DNA from: a virus
Strand: one strand, 5' to 3'
Virus record (IMG/VR): IMGVR_UViG_3300042317_001798
Location: 1-64,000 of that record
DNA length: 64,000 nucleotides
This document shows, one piece after another, positions 7,878 to 15,642 of the stretch. The translations under genes were made by a program, and so were the position numbers. The notes below the pieces were generated by a model that had not been told where the DNA came from, ran no database searches, and saw only the letters and a program-made list of their open reading frames with translations. The stretch's first letter is position 1. Every line of letters begins with the position of its first letter.

Positions 7878-9020
7878 ATGACTAGACAGCGACTCTTTTT
7901 GGATATGAGCTGTGTTGATGCAGCACGTGAACGCATTCGTCACGTATACGACACGTTCGACACCGTTTGTGTGCAGTTCTCCGGAGGAAAAGACTCAACA
8001 GCGGTTCTGTATCTTGCAAAAGAAATCCACGAAGAGCGCGGGCTTGGTCCAGTGAAGGTGATTTTTCGTGACGAAGAAATGGTTAGTCCTGCAGTAGTCA
8101 AATATGTAGAACAAGTTCGAAATTATGACTGGGTCGATATGGAGTGGTATTGCTTACCATATCCAGCAGAAGTTTGGGTTCTTGGGCACAGAATAACGAC
8201 GCTGCTATGGAGTGACCAGAGACGAAAACAGGACCGTCTTGTCAGGGAGATTCCACCATGGGCAATTACTGGAAAACACTTTGGGTTGAATCACGATGTA
8301 TCGCTGCCAGAGCAGACCGATTACTACACAATGCAGGGAAAGAAGGGAAACGTTGCTTTTCTAACTGGGGTTCGCGCCAGCGAATCAATGGTTCGTTACC
8401 GCTCAATTGTCCAAAAGCTTCATGAAAATTACATCGTTACGCCATACAAACTGAAGCGCGGCATACCACTAAAGTTTGCAAAAATAATTTATGACTGGAA
8501 CACAAACGATGTATTTAAATTTATAATCGAGGAACACGGCGCAGATTACTGTGAATACTATGACCTAGCTGTTGCTACGGGTAGCAACACAAGAATAGGA
8601 ATACCGCTACACGCCACGGCAATCAGACGGATAGGTGATGTGATTGCAACAGAGCCAGAGTTCTACGACCGTCTTTATGAATGCTTCCCATACATTGATG
8701 CTCAGCGTAGAGTGTGGCCGGAGTACGACGTAGAAAAAGTTATCGCCTCTTATGCCAAAGACGGATTTGCTGGTGCCTCGGCCTTTATTGATAAATACCT
8801 AGTTGGCTCACGCAGGCAGATGGAGGCGCGAGTCTTCGTTTCTAAGTTTCGCAAAAAACACCTAACCGACCCGCATGGTTACCCGGTTGCTTGGCTCATA
8901 AGGAACTTGATGCTTAACGAAATTGACGTAAACTCACCAACACCAGTCGGGCCAAGAACAAAAGCCCACACCATACGAACAGCGGAGCTAGAACAGGAAC
9001 TTTACGGCGATGGCTATTAA
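7878..9020 (+). CDS. PAPS-reductase-like ATP-pyrophosphatase-fold protein (IbrA-type)
   Basis: A 380-aa protein of the phosphoadenosine-phosphosulfate reductase / DndC-like superfamily. The PP-loop, VQFSGGKDSTAVL, lies at residues 32-44. The C-terminal CxxC-type catalytic tail of true PAPS reductases is not seen, so sulfate reduction is unlikely. Relatives found beside ParB-like proteins (IbrA/IbrB) or in DNA phosphorothioation (DndC) act on nucleotides or nucleic acid. Ten bases separate it from the upstream ParB-like gene, and it overlaps the next ParB-like gene by eleven. Confidence 0.88.
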   Translation: MTRQRLFLDMSCVDAARERIRHVYDTFDTVCVQFSGGKDSTAVLYLAKEIHEERGLGPVKVIFRDEEMVSPAVVKYVEQVRNYDWVDMEWYCLPYPAEVWVLGHRITTLLWSDQRRKQDRLVREIPPWAITGKHFGLNHDVSLPEQTDYYTMQGKKGNVAFLTGVRASESMVRYRSIVQKLHENYIVTPYKLKRGIPLKFAKIIYDWNTNDVFKFIIEEHGADYCEYYDLAVATGSNTRIGIPLHATAIRRIGDVIATEPEFYDRLYECFPYIDAQRRVWPEYDVEKVIASYAKDGFAGASAFIDKYLVGSRRQMEARVFVSKFRKKHLTDPHGYPVAWLIRNLMLNEIDVNSPTPVGPRTKAHTIRTAELEQELYGDGY

Positions 9021-9567
9021 TATTGAATATGTAGATATGGACTTGCTCGTGGTTCCAAGTTGGCGCGCAACATATGTCCTCAGACCAGAACTTCTTATCA
9101 TTTCTGGCTCACTTATGGAGTTTGGTTTCATTCAACCAATTCATGTAAGGCGCTCGTCTAATGAAATAATTGATGGTTCTGAAAGATTTCTTCTTGCAAG
9201 CAATATTGACGATATATATGAACAACTTGACGGAAAGATTCCAGTTGTTTTTCATGACGTTAACCAAATAGATGCAATGATTATGCATTTGCGCCTTAAT
9301 CGTGGGCGCTCAACTGTTGTGGCTGCAAAAACATCGGAAATAATTAGAAAAGCAAAACGCTCCGGAGACTACAGAGATAGCGACTTTAATGAGTTACTTT
9401 CAATGAGAAACGAAGAGCTTTCATTAATGCTTGACGGAAGTGTCCTAAAAGCAAGGAAAATAAAAGAACATAATTACGCCAAAGCATGGGTTCCAATAGA
9501 GGCTCCATCGTCTCTTCCGGTATCGGACAAGATGGTTATTGAATCTCCGCCAAATCCTGACAGATAA
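9010..9567 (+). CDS. Second ParB-like domain protein
   Basis: A 185-aa shortened ParB-like protein. It keeps the FGFIQPIHVRRSSNEIIDGSERF core (residues 38-60), equivalent to the FGQIKPIVVR...AGNHQFEAA core of the protein at 7020, but has His replaced in the G-N-H-R/Q position (IIDGSERF). The C-terminal part is helical. It starts inside the PAPS-reductase-like gene, giving a ParB / PAPS-reductase-like / ParB triad in one operon. Confidence 0.78.
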   Translation: MAINIEYVDMDLLVVPSWRATYVLRPELLIISGSLMEFGFIQPIHVRRSSNEIIDGSERFLLASNIDDIYEQLDGKIPVVFHDVNQIDAMIMHLRLNRGRSTVVAAKTSEIIRKAKRSGDYRDSDFNELLSMRNEELSLMLDGSVLKARKIKEHNYAKAWVPIEAPSSLPVSDKMVIESPPNPDR

Positions 9568-9581
9568 AGAACATTTTTTTC

Positions 9582-9590
9582 TGCTATATT
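9582..9590 (+). promoter_or_regulatory. Candidate extended -10 promoter
   Basis: TG-C-TATATT in a T-rich context lies 23 bases before the ATG at 9613 and just after the stop of the preceding ParB-like gene. A CTGACA at 9557-9562 could be a -35, but the 22-base spacing is too long, so this would rely on the extended -10. Confidence 0.3.
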
Positions 9591-9612
9591 TTTATAGAGC
9601 TTAAGGAGCAAC

Positions 9613-10422
9613 ATGCCTGGTGTACGGTACGGCCCTGACATTTCTGATGACGCCGCATATATTCTGAATCAAATTGTCAGCCTCCAAGATGTCGAGGCTG
9701 ACCTCAAGCGTCGTGGGCGAAAACTTAACGACCGTGACTCGAAGACTTTGGCACGAAACGTAAAAGCAGCTCAAACATTTTTTGGTGTAAGTGCTGCAGA
9801 CATAAAGAAACGAAAATTCGGTGACATGGGAACACTGGCTCAGTATTCCATGGAGGGAATCAATCTCTCTCGCCGCAAGAGGGGGGCCAACGGTAAATGG
9901 GTTTACACAAAATCGAAGCGTGTAAAACTTGCAAAAGACAAAGATGGAATTGCGAAACGTACAGTTGCTGAAGAGCACGTAAAATACAGAGGAGCGAATC
10001 CAGGCCGCACGTTTATTAGTGCTAGCGAGGACAAGGCAATTCGCAAAAAACTTGACCCAGTTGGTGGTGGAACATACCTTGGAAGGACGAGTCCAAGAAA
10101 ATTTATGGATGCGCAAAAACGCTTCTATGACCGGATGTCAAAAAAAGGCGCAGTATCTTACGGTAACCAACCGGCAAGAAAAATACGCGGTCAGGACGAC
10201 CTGGATAAAGTCAATATAGCCAAGCAATATGGCAAAAGCATCCGTCCAAGAATGACAACCTCACGTCCTGGCGGAAGAAGAAAAGCGACCCCAAAGACTC
10301 CAGCTCAGTTGAAGCGTGAAAAGACGATTGCAAATGCTGGTCGACGTAGTGGGACTATGAGTACGGCCAAGAAAGCACGTGGGGCAAAAAAGCCAACGAA
10401 GCCGCGCAAACGGGCTAAGTAA
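9613..10422 (+). CDS. Very basic hypothetical protein
   Basis: I do not recognise this 269-aa protein. It is strongly basic throughout, and residues 215-269 are a lysine/arginine/proline/alanine tail (for example KKARGAKKPTKPRKRAK) like those of histone H1-like DNA-compacting proteins. There are no cysteines or hydrophobic segments. A strong ribosome site (AAGGAG) precedes the start. It could be a DNA-binding protein packaged with the genome or a host-nucleoid-directed protein. Confidence 0.7.
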   Translation: MPGVRYGPDISDDAAYILNQIVSLQDVEADLKRRGRKLNDRDSKTLARNVKAAQTFFGVSAADIKKRKFGDMGTLAQYSMEGINLSRRKRGANGKWVYTKSKRVKLAKDKDGIAKRTVAEEHVKYRGANPGRTFISASEDKAIRKKLDPVGGGTYLGRTSPRKFMDAQKRFYDRMSKKGAVSYGNQPARKIRGQDDLDKVNIAKQYGKSIRPRMTTSRPGGRRKATPKTPAQLKREKTIANAGRRSGTMSTAKKARGAKKPTKPRKRAK

Positions 10423-10427
10423 TTTAC

Positions 10428-10817
10428 CTAGCTAGTAAAAATTGATTCCCAATCGCCAAGGTCTACTTCTGCGCCATCACTCGTTGTTTCGTCAATGTCA
10501 TCTTCATAATAGGCTTCACCCTCTTCACCGATACTTTTCTCCATCAGCATTTGTTTAACGCTTTCAACTGGAGAAATTTCAGCCAGAATTTTTCCATCTT
10601 TTGTTTCGCCGACGATTCTCATATTGAGAGAACCCATGCACAAAACGGCAATATCCCAAACGAAGAGCACGAACTCTTCGAGTTGCTCTTCATTCTCTAG
10701 TTCTTCATTTTCCTCGAAAAAATAGTAAAGAATTTCAGATACATGGTTGATTATGTCAACAACATGTTCTTTTTGTTTTTCCTTAGGAATTCGAACAATT
10801 TTTGCTTCCTCGGCCAT
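10428..10817 (-). CDS. Acidic hypothetical protein
   Basis: A 129-aa acidic protein on the strand opposite to its neighbours. It has a helical region rich in Glu (ENEELENEEQLEEFVLF), a hydrophobic patch (LFVWDIAVLCMGSL) too short and polar-flanked to be a confident membrane helix, and an acidic tail (YYEDDIDE). It faces the basic protein tail-to-tail with a 5-base gap; an AT-rich inverted repeat (TTTAC/GTAAA, about 10424-10440) sits at the junction. No family recognised. Confidence 0.6.
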   Translation of the reverse strand: MAEEAKIVRIPKEKQKEHVVDIINHVSEILYYFFEENEELENEEQLEEFVLFVWDIAVLCMGSLNMRIVGETKDGKILAEISPVESVKQMLMEKSIGEEGEAYYEDDIDETTSDGAEVDLGDWESIFTS

Positions 10818-10863
10818 ACCCAGAAGCTAGCACATAGTGTTGGCAAGGGGGATACGTGTTTAA

Positions 10864-10872
10864 TGTTAAAAT
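10864..10872 (+). promoter_or_regulatory. Candidate extended -10 promoter of the tail module
   Basis: TG-T-TAAAAT lies 43 bases before the ATG of the connector gene, in the 97-base gap between divergently oriented genes. A TTGGCA (10840-10845) is a possible but overly distant -35. The site is nearly identical to the one at 27050-27058 (TAATGYTAAAAT in both), which favours a shared phage promoter class. Confidence 0.4.
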
Positions 10873-10914
10873 TTAATATCAGCAATTTATTGCATCATTT
10901 GACGAGAGGCCGAA

Positions 10915-11559
10915 ATGCTCGCATCTATTTTTGACATCAAAACATATATGGACATCTCGCTTACTGCGAGGCAAGAAGACGCCGCGACAATGATTCTTGC
11001 CGGACTGCAGAGCGAGCTTGAGGGCTATCTAAAAAGACCGATTGAAGTTTCCGAATACACGGAAGAACATCGTCTCACTTCGTCTCACACCGGAATTCCG
11101 ATGAGCACATTCCTTACAGCAAACGATAATACGTATAACTACGGTTTCGAAAGCAGTCCAAAATACGACATGACCACATGGGCTTCTCCACCCCCAGCAA
11201 TTTATTTTAAAAATACACCAATATCGTCAATTACGGAAATAAAAGTAAAACCGCTATTTGGTGAAGAGCGAGTTCTTGAAGAAGAGACAGACTATGTAAC
11301 TCGCCCATATGGGGTTGACTATTATTACGGATACGCAGACGATTTGGTCACAGTAACGTACGAAGCGGGATTGGACGGCTCAACAATTCCGGTGTTTAAG
11401 TTAATGATTTTGCGTGCCGCCAGCAGAGAGATGCAAAATATGCACGATGACGTAGTATCCGTTAAAGACCTAAACACGAGGAACACCGGGCCACTGGTTA
11501 CTGGATTCCTTGATTCTGAACTTATGGCAGTAAGAAAATACCGCAGAGTAAGGGTTTAA
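10915..11559 (+). CDS. Head-tail connector / head-completion protein
   Basis: A 214-aa protein resembling phage gp6/gp15-type head-tail connectors. It has an N-terminal helical half starting with IFDIKTYMDISLTARQEDAA and ILAGLQSELEGYLKRPI, a β-rich middle (TPISSITEIKVKPLFGEE), and a helix VFKLMILRAASREMQ before the end. These proteins form a ring below the portal. It leads the tail operon, and its stop (TAA) shares one base with the next ATG. Confidence 0.7.
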   Translation: MLASIFDIKTYMDISLTARQEDAATMILAGLQSELEGYLKRPIEVSEYTEEHRLTSSHTGIPMSTFLTANDNTYNYGFESSPKYDMTTWASPPPAIYFKNTPISSITEIKVKPLFGEERVLEEETDYVTRPYGVDYYYGYADDLVTVTYEAGLDGSTIPVFKLMILRAASREMQNMHDDVVSVKDLNTRNTGPLVTGFLDSELMAVRKYRRVRV

Positions 11560-12056
11560 TGGTGGGCGGAGCTGTCCAATACAAAGTAATCATCAGAATA
11601 GATATTGATGAGGCAAAAGACAGGCTCGACAACATGCTTGACCGCATGAACGATTTCGGTCCAATTCTAAGACACGCTGGAGAAAAGCTCGAGCGCGTTT
11701 ACTCTGAAAACTTTACGACCATGGGAGCAATGTCCGCAAAAGCAATGCTTCGCGGTGCCTGGCCACCGCTTGACCCACAGTACGCAGCATGGAAAGCAAT
11801 GAGATATCCAGGCGCCCCACCATTGGTGCAGACCGGAGAATTGTTTCGCAGCGTATCCAACTTAACCAAAGGTCCAGTAAATTCAATAAGTGACCACGAA
11901 GCAGTATTTGGTGTTGTTGGAAAAATTCCAAAGTTCCATCAATACGGAACTGAAAACATGCCAGCTAGAAAAATAATTTTTGTTCCCAAAGATTTTGACA
12001 GAGATATGGGTAAAGCTGTCGCTCGCTATGTCACCGAGGGAAGCAAAATTATATGA
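11559..12056 (+). CDS. Phage virion morphogenesis protein (tail completion, gpS/Phage_tail_S-like)
   Basis: A 165-aa member of the virion morphogenesis family. Diagnostic features are the helical start (DRMNDFGPILRHAGEKLERVY), the WPPLDPQYAAWK motif, APPLVQTGELFRSV, and the late KFHQYGTENMPARKIIFV segment. These proteins are needed for tail completion or head-tail joining in P2- and Mu-like phages. It overlaps both neighbours by 1-4 bases. Confidence 0.85.
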   Translation: MVGGAVQYKVIIRIDIDEAKDRLDNMLDRMNDFGPILRHAGEKLERVYSENFTTMGAMSAKAMLRGAWPPLDPQYAAWKAMRYPGAPPLVQTGELFRSVSNLTKGPVNSISDHEAVFGVVGKIPKFHQYGTENMPARKIIFVPKDFDRDMGKAVARYVTEGSKII

Positions 12057-12694
12057 GCGATTTAATGAATGGCGTTCACTTTGCAAAAGAATATGTAAAT
12101 TCATATCTCCAGCAAGACATACCGATAAGACTGGTTAGGTACAGAAACGGCTGGAACCTTCACTCCGGACAACTCCCTGACCCAGAGGACTACCTGGCCC
12201 ATGAGCCATTGGCCATAGACCATTGGCCTTCGATAATTACCGTCGCTCTATCTACTGGACAAATGGAAAGAATTGGTTTTGCCGGGCCAGACCCCCTGTA
12301 TCGAGTCTCGTACAACATGAGGACTTACGTTTGGGTTAGAACCGAAGGAACTGCAGAGACGACATTAATGCGAGATAGATTAACAACTGTTGTTCGTTCT
12401 GCACTTTTGGACTACCCATGCTTAAAAGCATATGATTCAAGGACTTCTTTCAGGGCACTAATTGACGAATCAACCTTTCGTGAAGAGTTTTCGGACATTA
12501 CCCTACTCAAGGGTGACCGGTTTATGGCTGGTGCATATATTGGTTATACATTAGAAATTGATGAAGTTGTGACGAGACTTGACATCGGAACCATGGACGA
12601 ACTTCGTTTGGTCGTTAAATCTGTCTCTTCTGATGGCGCACTTCCATCAATGCTGGACGATGAGAATCAATCGGCAAGCGTTTCGCTTGGTTAG
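12053..12694 (+). CDS. Probable tail terminator / neck protein
   Basis: A 213-aa protein of uncertain family. Its position, after the gpS-like gene and directly before the sheath, is that of a tail terminator or neck protein. It has mixed α/β character, with a YRVSYNMRTYVWVRTEG strand pair followed by a DRLTTVVRSALLDYP helix as in small tail terminators. The start overlaps the previous stop (ATGA). Confidence 0.55.
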   Translation: MSDLMNGVHFAKEYVNSYLQQDIPIRLVRYRNGWNLHSGQLPDPEDYLAHEPLAIDHWPSIITVALSTGQMERIGFAGPDPLYRVSYNMRTYVWVRTEGTAETTLMRDRLTTVVRSALLDYPCLKAYDSRTSFRALIDESTFREEFSDITLLKGDRFMAGAYIGYTLEIDEVVTRLDIGTMDELRLVVKSVSSDGALPSMLDDENQSASVSLG

Positions 12695-12824
12695 TATCGC
12701 TCCAGTATGTTTGGATTTTTCAATTTTAAGTTAAATAGATAGTTGCATAAAATAAACACTCCCTATCTGTACAATTGAAATCAACATACGGGATTCAACC
12801 CCAATACCGAATTAGGAAGGTCCT

Positions 12825-14279
12825 ATGCCTGGTGTAGTGATTTCAACTTCAGTAAGAACCGGCCCGTCAACGGCAACGGTTCGGCAGTCTTCGCAGCTCT
12901 TCATTGTTGGCCTCGCGGAGCGTGGACCATCAACAGAGGCGGTGCTTGTAGAGAGCATCGCAGAATTCGAAGATGTTTTTGGCCCATACAAGTCAGACTC
13001 ATACCTTCACCCATTGGTCGAGTGCTTCTTTGAAGAAGGCGGCACGCGCGCATATGTTGCTCGTGCAGTTGGTGCTTCGGCAACAGTTGGTGAATTGACA
13101 CTTCAGTCTGGCGGCGATGACGCAATGACAATCACGGCAAATGGTGCTGGCGATTGGTCATCAGACATTGAAGTTCAAGTAGAACACCCATCGGGTTCAA
13201 CATTCAAAGTTAACTTGTTCTTTGAAGATAGTCTTGTCTACACAACTGGAACAGTTTCATCCGTTCCGCAGGCTGTAGGTAGAATCAATTTGAGCGCAGT
13301 CGCATCGCGCTACGTTGTTGCTTCAGTTGATGACGAAACACTTATCCCAGCCGTTCTTGCAGCCACAGCTCTTTCAGCTGGTGATGCAAATCAATCATCA
13401 GTAACGGATTCCACATATACAAGTGCTCTTGAGCTGTTTAATGACGCACTTGGAACAGGTGCTGTTGCATGTGCTGATTCTTACTCGAACACAATTAGCG
13501 CAAACCTGGTTACACATGCAAATGCGTACAGCAGAATCGCTCTTCTGTACCCAGCAGAAAATGCAACTGCCGCAAACGCAAAGACACTTGCAACAACTAT
13601 CCAAGCAGCAGACCATGCAGAACATGCAGCCGTTTACCATCCTTGGGTGCAAGTTCCCACAACGGTTGCCGGTGTTACTCGTTTCATTCCGCCAGTTGGA
13701 TATGTTGCTGGTAAGCGTGCAGCTGCACACAACCAAACAGGTCCACATCTACCAGCCGCTGGTTTGATTTCTTCCGCACGATTCGTGAGCGGATTGAAGA
13801 CAGACATCAACAAGACAGTTGGCGATGACCTAGATGAGTACTCAGTAAATGCACTCAGAATTATCCAGAACACGGTTCGTATCTATGGTGCGCGCTCATG
13901 TTCATCAGACACAGACAACTTCCGCTACATCACGCAGCAAGATGTTGTCAACTCAATCGTGTCAGAGTGCTACAGAAGCCTTGAGGACCTAGTGTTCAGC
14001 CCAATTGATGGCAGAAACACAATCTTCGCAAACGTCGAGGCTCGCCTCGTTGTAATTCTTGCAGCAATGCGCGACCTTGGTGCTCTTTACCCAGCGTTCG
14101 ACGTAAATGGCAAGCAACTCGACAACGGTTACACCGTGAAGTGCGATACATCGATTAACCCAGCGTCACAACTTCAGACAGGTCTCGTCAAGGCGAGAGT
14201 CGGTTTGCGAGTAAGCAGCGTTGGTGACCAAATCGAAATCGATATCGTCAAGTCCAACCTAACCGCGTCAGTGGTATAA
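12825..14279 (+). CDS. Contractile tail sheath protein
   Basis: A 484-aa sheath protein that wraps the tail tube and contracts on infection. The N-terminus MPGVVISTSVRTGPST, the LFIVGLAERGPSTEAVLV strand, the SIAEFEDVFGP segment and EEGGTRAYVARAVG are sheath signatures. The C-terminal domain (DVVNSIVSECYRSLEDLVF... RVGLRVSSVGDQIEIDI) matches the conserved sheath fold. AGGAAGG is the ribosome site. Its presence defines a myovirus. Confidence 0.95.
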   Translation: MPGVVISTSVRTGPSTATVRQSSQLFIVGLAERGPSTEAVLVESIAEFEDVFGPYKSDSYLHPLVECFFEEGGTRAYVARAVGASATVGELTLQSGGDDAMTITANGAGDWSSDIEVQVEHPSGSTFKVNLFFEDSLVYTTGTVSSVPQAVGRINLSAVASRYVVASVDDETLIPAVLAATALSAGDANQSSVTDSTYTSALELFNDALGTGAVACADSYSNTISANLVTHANAYSRIALLYPAENATAANAKTLATTIQAADHAEHAAVYHPWVQVPTTVAGVTRFIPPVGYVAGKRAAAHNQTGPHLPAAGLISSARFVSGLKTDINKTVGDDLDEYSVNALRIIQNTVRIYGARSCSSDTDNFRYITQQDVVNSIVSECYRSLEDLVFSPIDGRNTIFANVEARLVVILAAMRDLGALYPAFDVNGKQLDNGYTVKCDTSINPASQLQTGLVKARVGLRVSSVGDQIEIDIVKSNLTASVV

Positions 14280-14293
14280 CGGAGGAATAAACA

Positions 14294-14797
14294 ATGGCCA
14301 AAATAGCACAGCGTCAAGTACTTGCGGAAATTTTCCCAAGCAACTTCGCCAACAACGCCAAGCAGCAGACAAACGTTCAGACGAACCTGCCTAAGTGGAC
14401 AGGATTCAAGTTTGCTCAGGTGTCGGGTGGCGAAATCACAGCCTCTGTAGAAAAAATCTACGAGGGTGGAAAGTCTCGCCCAACAGTTCTGTGTGCTCCT
14501 TCTGAAATAGGTGACATCACCTTGACAGCCCACTACGACGACGATAACGTCGCAGCCGATACGGCTGCAGGTATTGCGGCAAAGATTCAGACGCTGCGCA
14601 AGTATGTCGGTGTTGCTTACTACAACATTACGGTATCTACTTACGACTGCGACATCAAGGACCCAACAAACGACCGCTACTACTACGATGCGCTGTTGGT
14701 TGGTATTACGGAGCCAGAGGGCGACTCGTCCTCGGGTGCTCCAGCTACCTTTGCTTTGACTTTCGCAATCTCAGACGTAACGTCAACATCTCGCTAA
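14294..14797 (+). CDS. Tail tube protein
   Basis: A 167-aa protein directly after the sheath with a strong GGAGG site, the expected place and size for the tube subunit. Its β-rich pattern (WTGFKFAQVSGGEITASVEKI, IGDITLTAHYDDD, YYNITVSTYD, FALTFAISDVT) fits the T4 gp19/P2 FII-like tube fold. It is the conduit for DNA and surrounds the tape measure during assembly. Confidence 0.88.
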   Translation: MAKIAQRQVLAEIFPSNFANNAKQQTNVQTNLPKWTGFKFAQVSGGEITASVEKIYEGGKSRPTVLCAPSEIGDITLTAHYDDDNVAADTAAGIAAKIQTLRKYVGVAYYNITVSTYDCDIKDPTNDRYYYDALLVGITEPEGDSSSGAPATFALTFAISDVTSTSR

Positions 14798-14807
14798 ATT
14801 TGCTAGT

Positions 14808-14823
14808 TGCGCCACGAGGCGCA
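14808..14823 (+). terminator. Short hairpin after the tube gene (possible attenuator)
   Basis: TGCGCC pairs with GGCGCA around an ACGA loop, 11 bases after the tube stop codon. There is no clear T-run, so it would be a weak terminator or an RNA-stabilising hairpin that lowers expression of the chaperone relative to the sheath and tube. Confidence 0.3.
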
Positions 14824-14845
14824 CTGGTGTGATAGTTTCTCATAC

Positions 14846-15397
14846 ATGAGCGACAACACACTTTACACATCAGACGAAAACGAGCCAGCACGCAAGAAGG
14901 CAACAAAGGATGCTCAGTCATCCGGCCTTGTGCAGACCAAGGAAGAGTCACAACTAGAGCGTCTTCGCGCTGTGGTGAAGAAGAAGGTTGAACGTTCCTA
15001 CGTTCTTATCCCTGTTCCGGAACGACCTGGCGTGAGCATCAAAGTGAGCCCAAATATCACGCAAAGCCAAATGAAGAATTGGCGCAAAAATGCAGGTGAA
15101 GATTCGCGCAACGGTCTCGATGCAACAAAGTTTGCTTGCTTGGTTATCGGTCACACCGCAACCGGAATCTTTATTGACGACGAAGAGGTGTTTGACGAAA
15201 ATGGCAATTTCTTGAATTTCGCACATCCGATAATTCTCGAAATGACAGAGGCAGCACGCCCTGTTCCAGACGCAGTTCGTGCGATGTTTGGCGTTGACCC
15301 ACACGTGGAGTCTGCAGCACTTGCAATTCTTGATGCCGCTGGATATTCGGATACGGTCGCAGCAGTGGACCCTACGAAGGAGTCTTCAGCGAATTAG
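14846..15397 (+). CDS. Tail assembly chaperone (upstream frame)
   Basis: A 183-aa protein between tube and tape measure, the canonical place of the gpG-type chaperone that coats the tape measure during tail assembly. It has a charged disordered start, a β-like segment (KVERSYVLIPVPERPGVSIKV), and helical C-terminal stretches. The ATG at 14846 is chosen over upstream TTG codons. The frame ends at TAG 15395-15397, but the -1 frame stays open for another 57 codons including its stop, so a fraction of ribosomes probably shifts to make a longer protein. Confidence 0.75.
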   Translation: MSDNTLYTSDENEPARKKATKDAQSSGLVQTKEESQLERLRAVVKKKVERSYVLIPVPERPGVSIKVSPNITQSQMKNWRKNAGEDSRNGLDATKFACLVIGHTATGIFIDDEEVFDENGNFLNFAHPIILEMTEAARPVPDAVRAMFGVDPHVESAALAILDAAGYSDTVAAVDPTKESSAN

Positions 15398-15567
15398 TTG
15401 AAGATTCCGCAATAAAGTCAGCAGCTCGACTCGGTGAGCTGTTCCACACAAATCCGCTAGACCTATTGGCTGTAGAGGATGTTGACTGGTTGATGCTTTT
15501 GGCCTGTGCTAAAGTTATATCTAACGACCGCGAAGAGCAAGAGCGTAAGTCGAAGACTCAGAGGTAG
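15334..15567 (+). CDS. Tail assembly chaperone, -1 frameshift extension
   Basis: In the -1 frame, the sequence after the last TGA (15331-15333) is open to TAG 15565-15567. It has no ATG, GTG or TTG near its beginning, so it cannot easily be an independent gene. It encodes a helical, charged segment (for example LGELFHTNPLDLLAVEDVDW) typical of the T part of GT chaperones. No canonical X-XXY-YYZ heptamer is present; C-CCT at 15370-15373 and the AAGGAG at 15377-15382 are the best candidate slip and stimulatory sites. Confidence 0.6.
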   Translation, partial: CRWIFGYGRSSGPYEGVFSELVEDSAIKSAARLGELFHTNPLDLLAVEDVDWLMLLACAKVISNDREEQERKSKTQR

Positions 15568-15642
15568 TACGGGAAACCCCAGAAACCCCATAGCTCGGCA
15601 GTTCCTTACACTCACGTGACTTAAAACTCACCTGGAGCAGTA

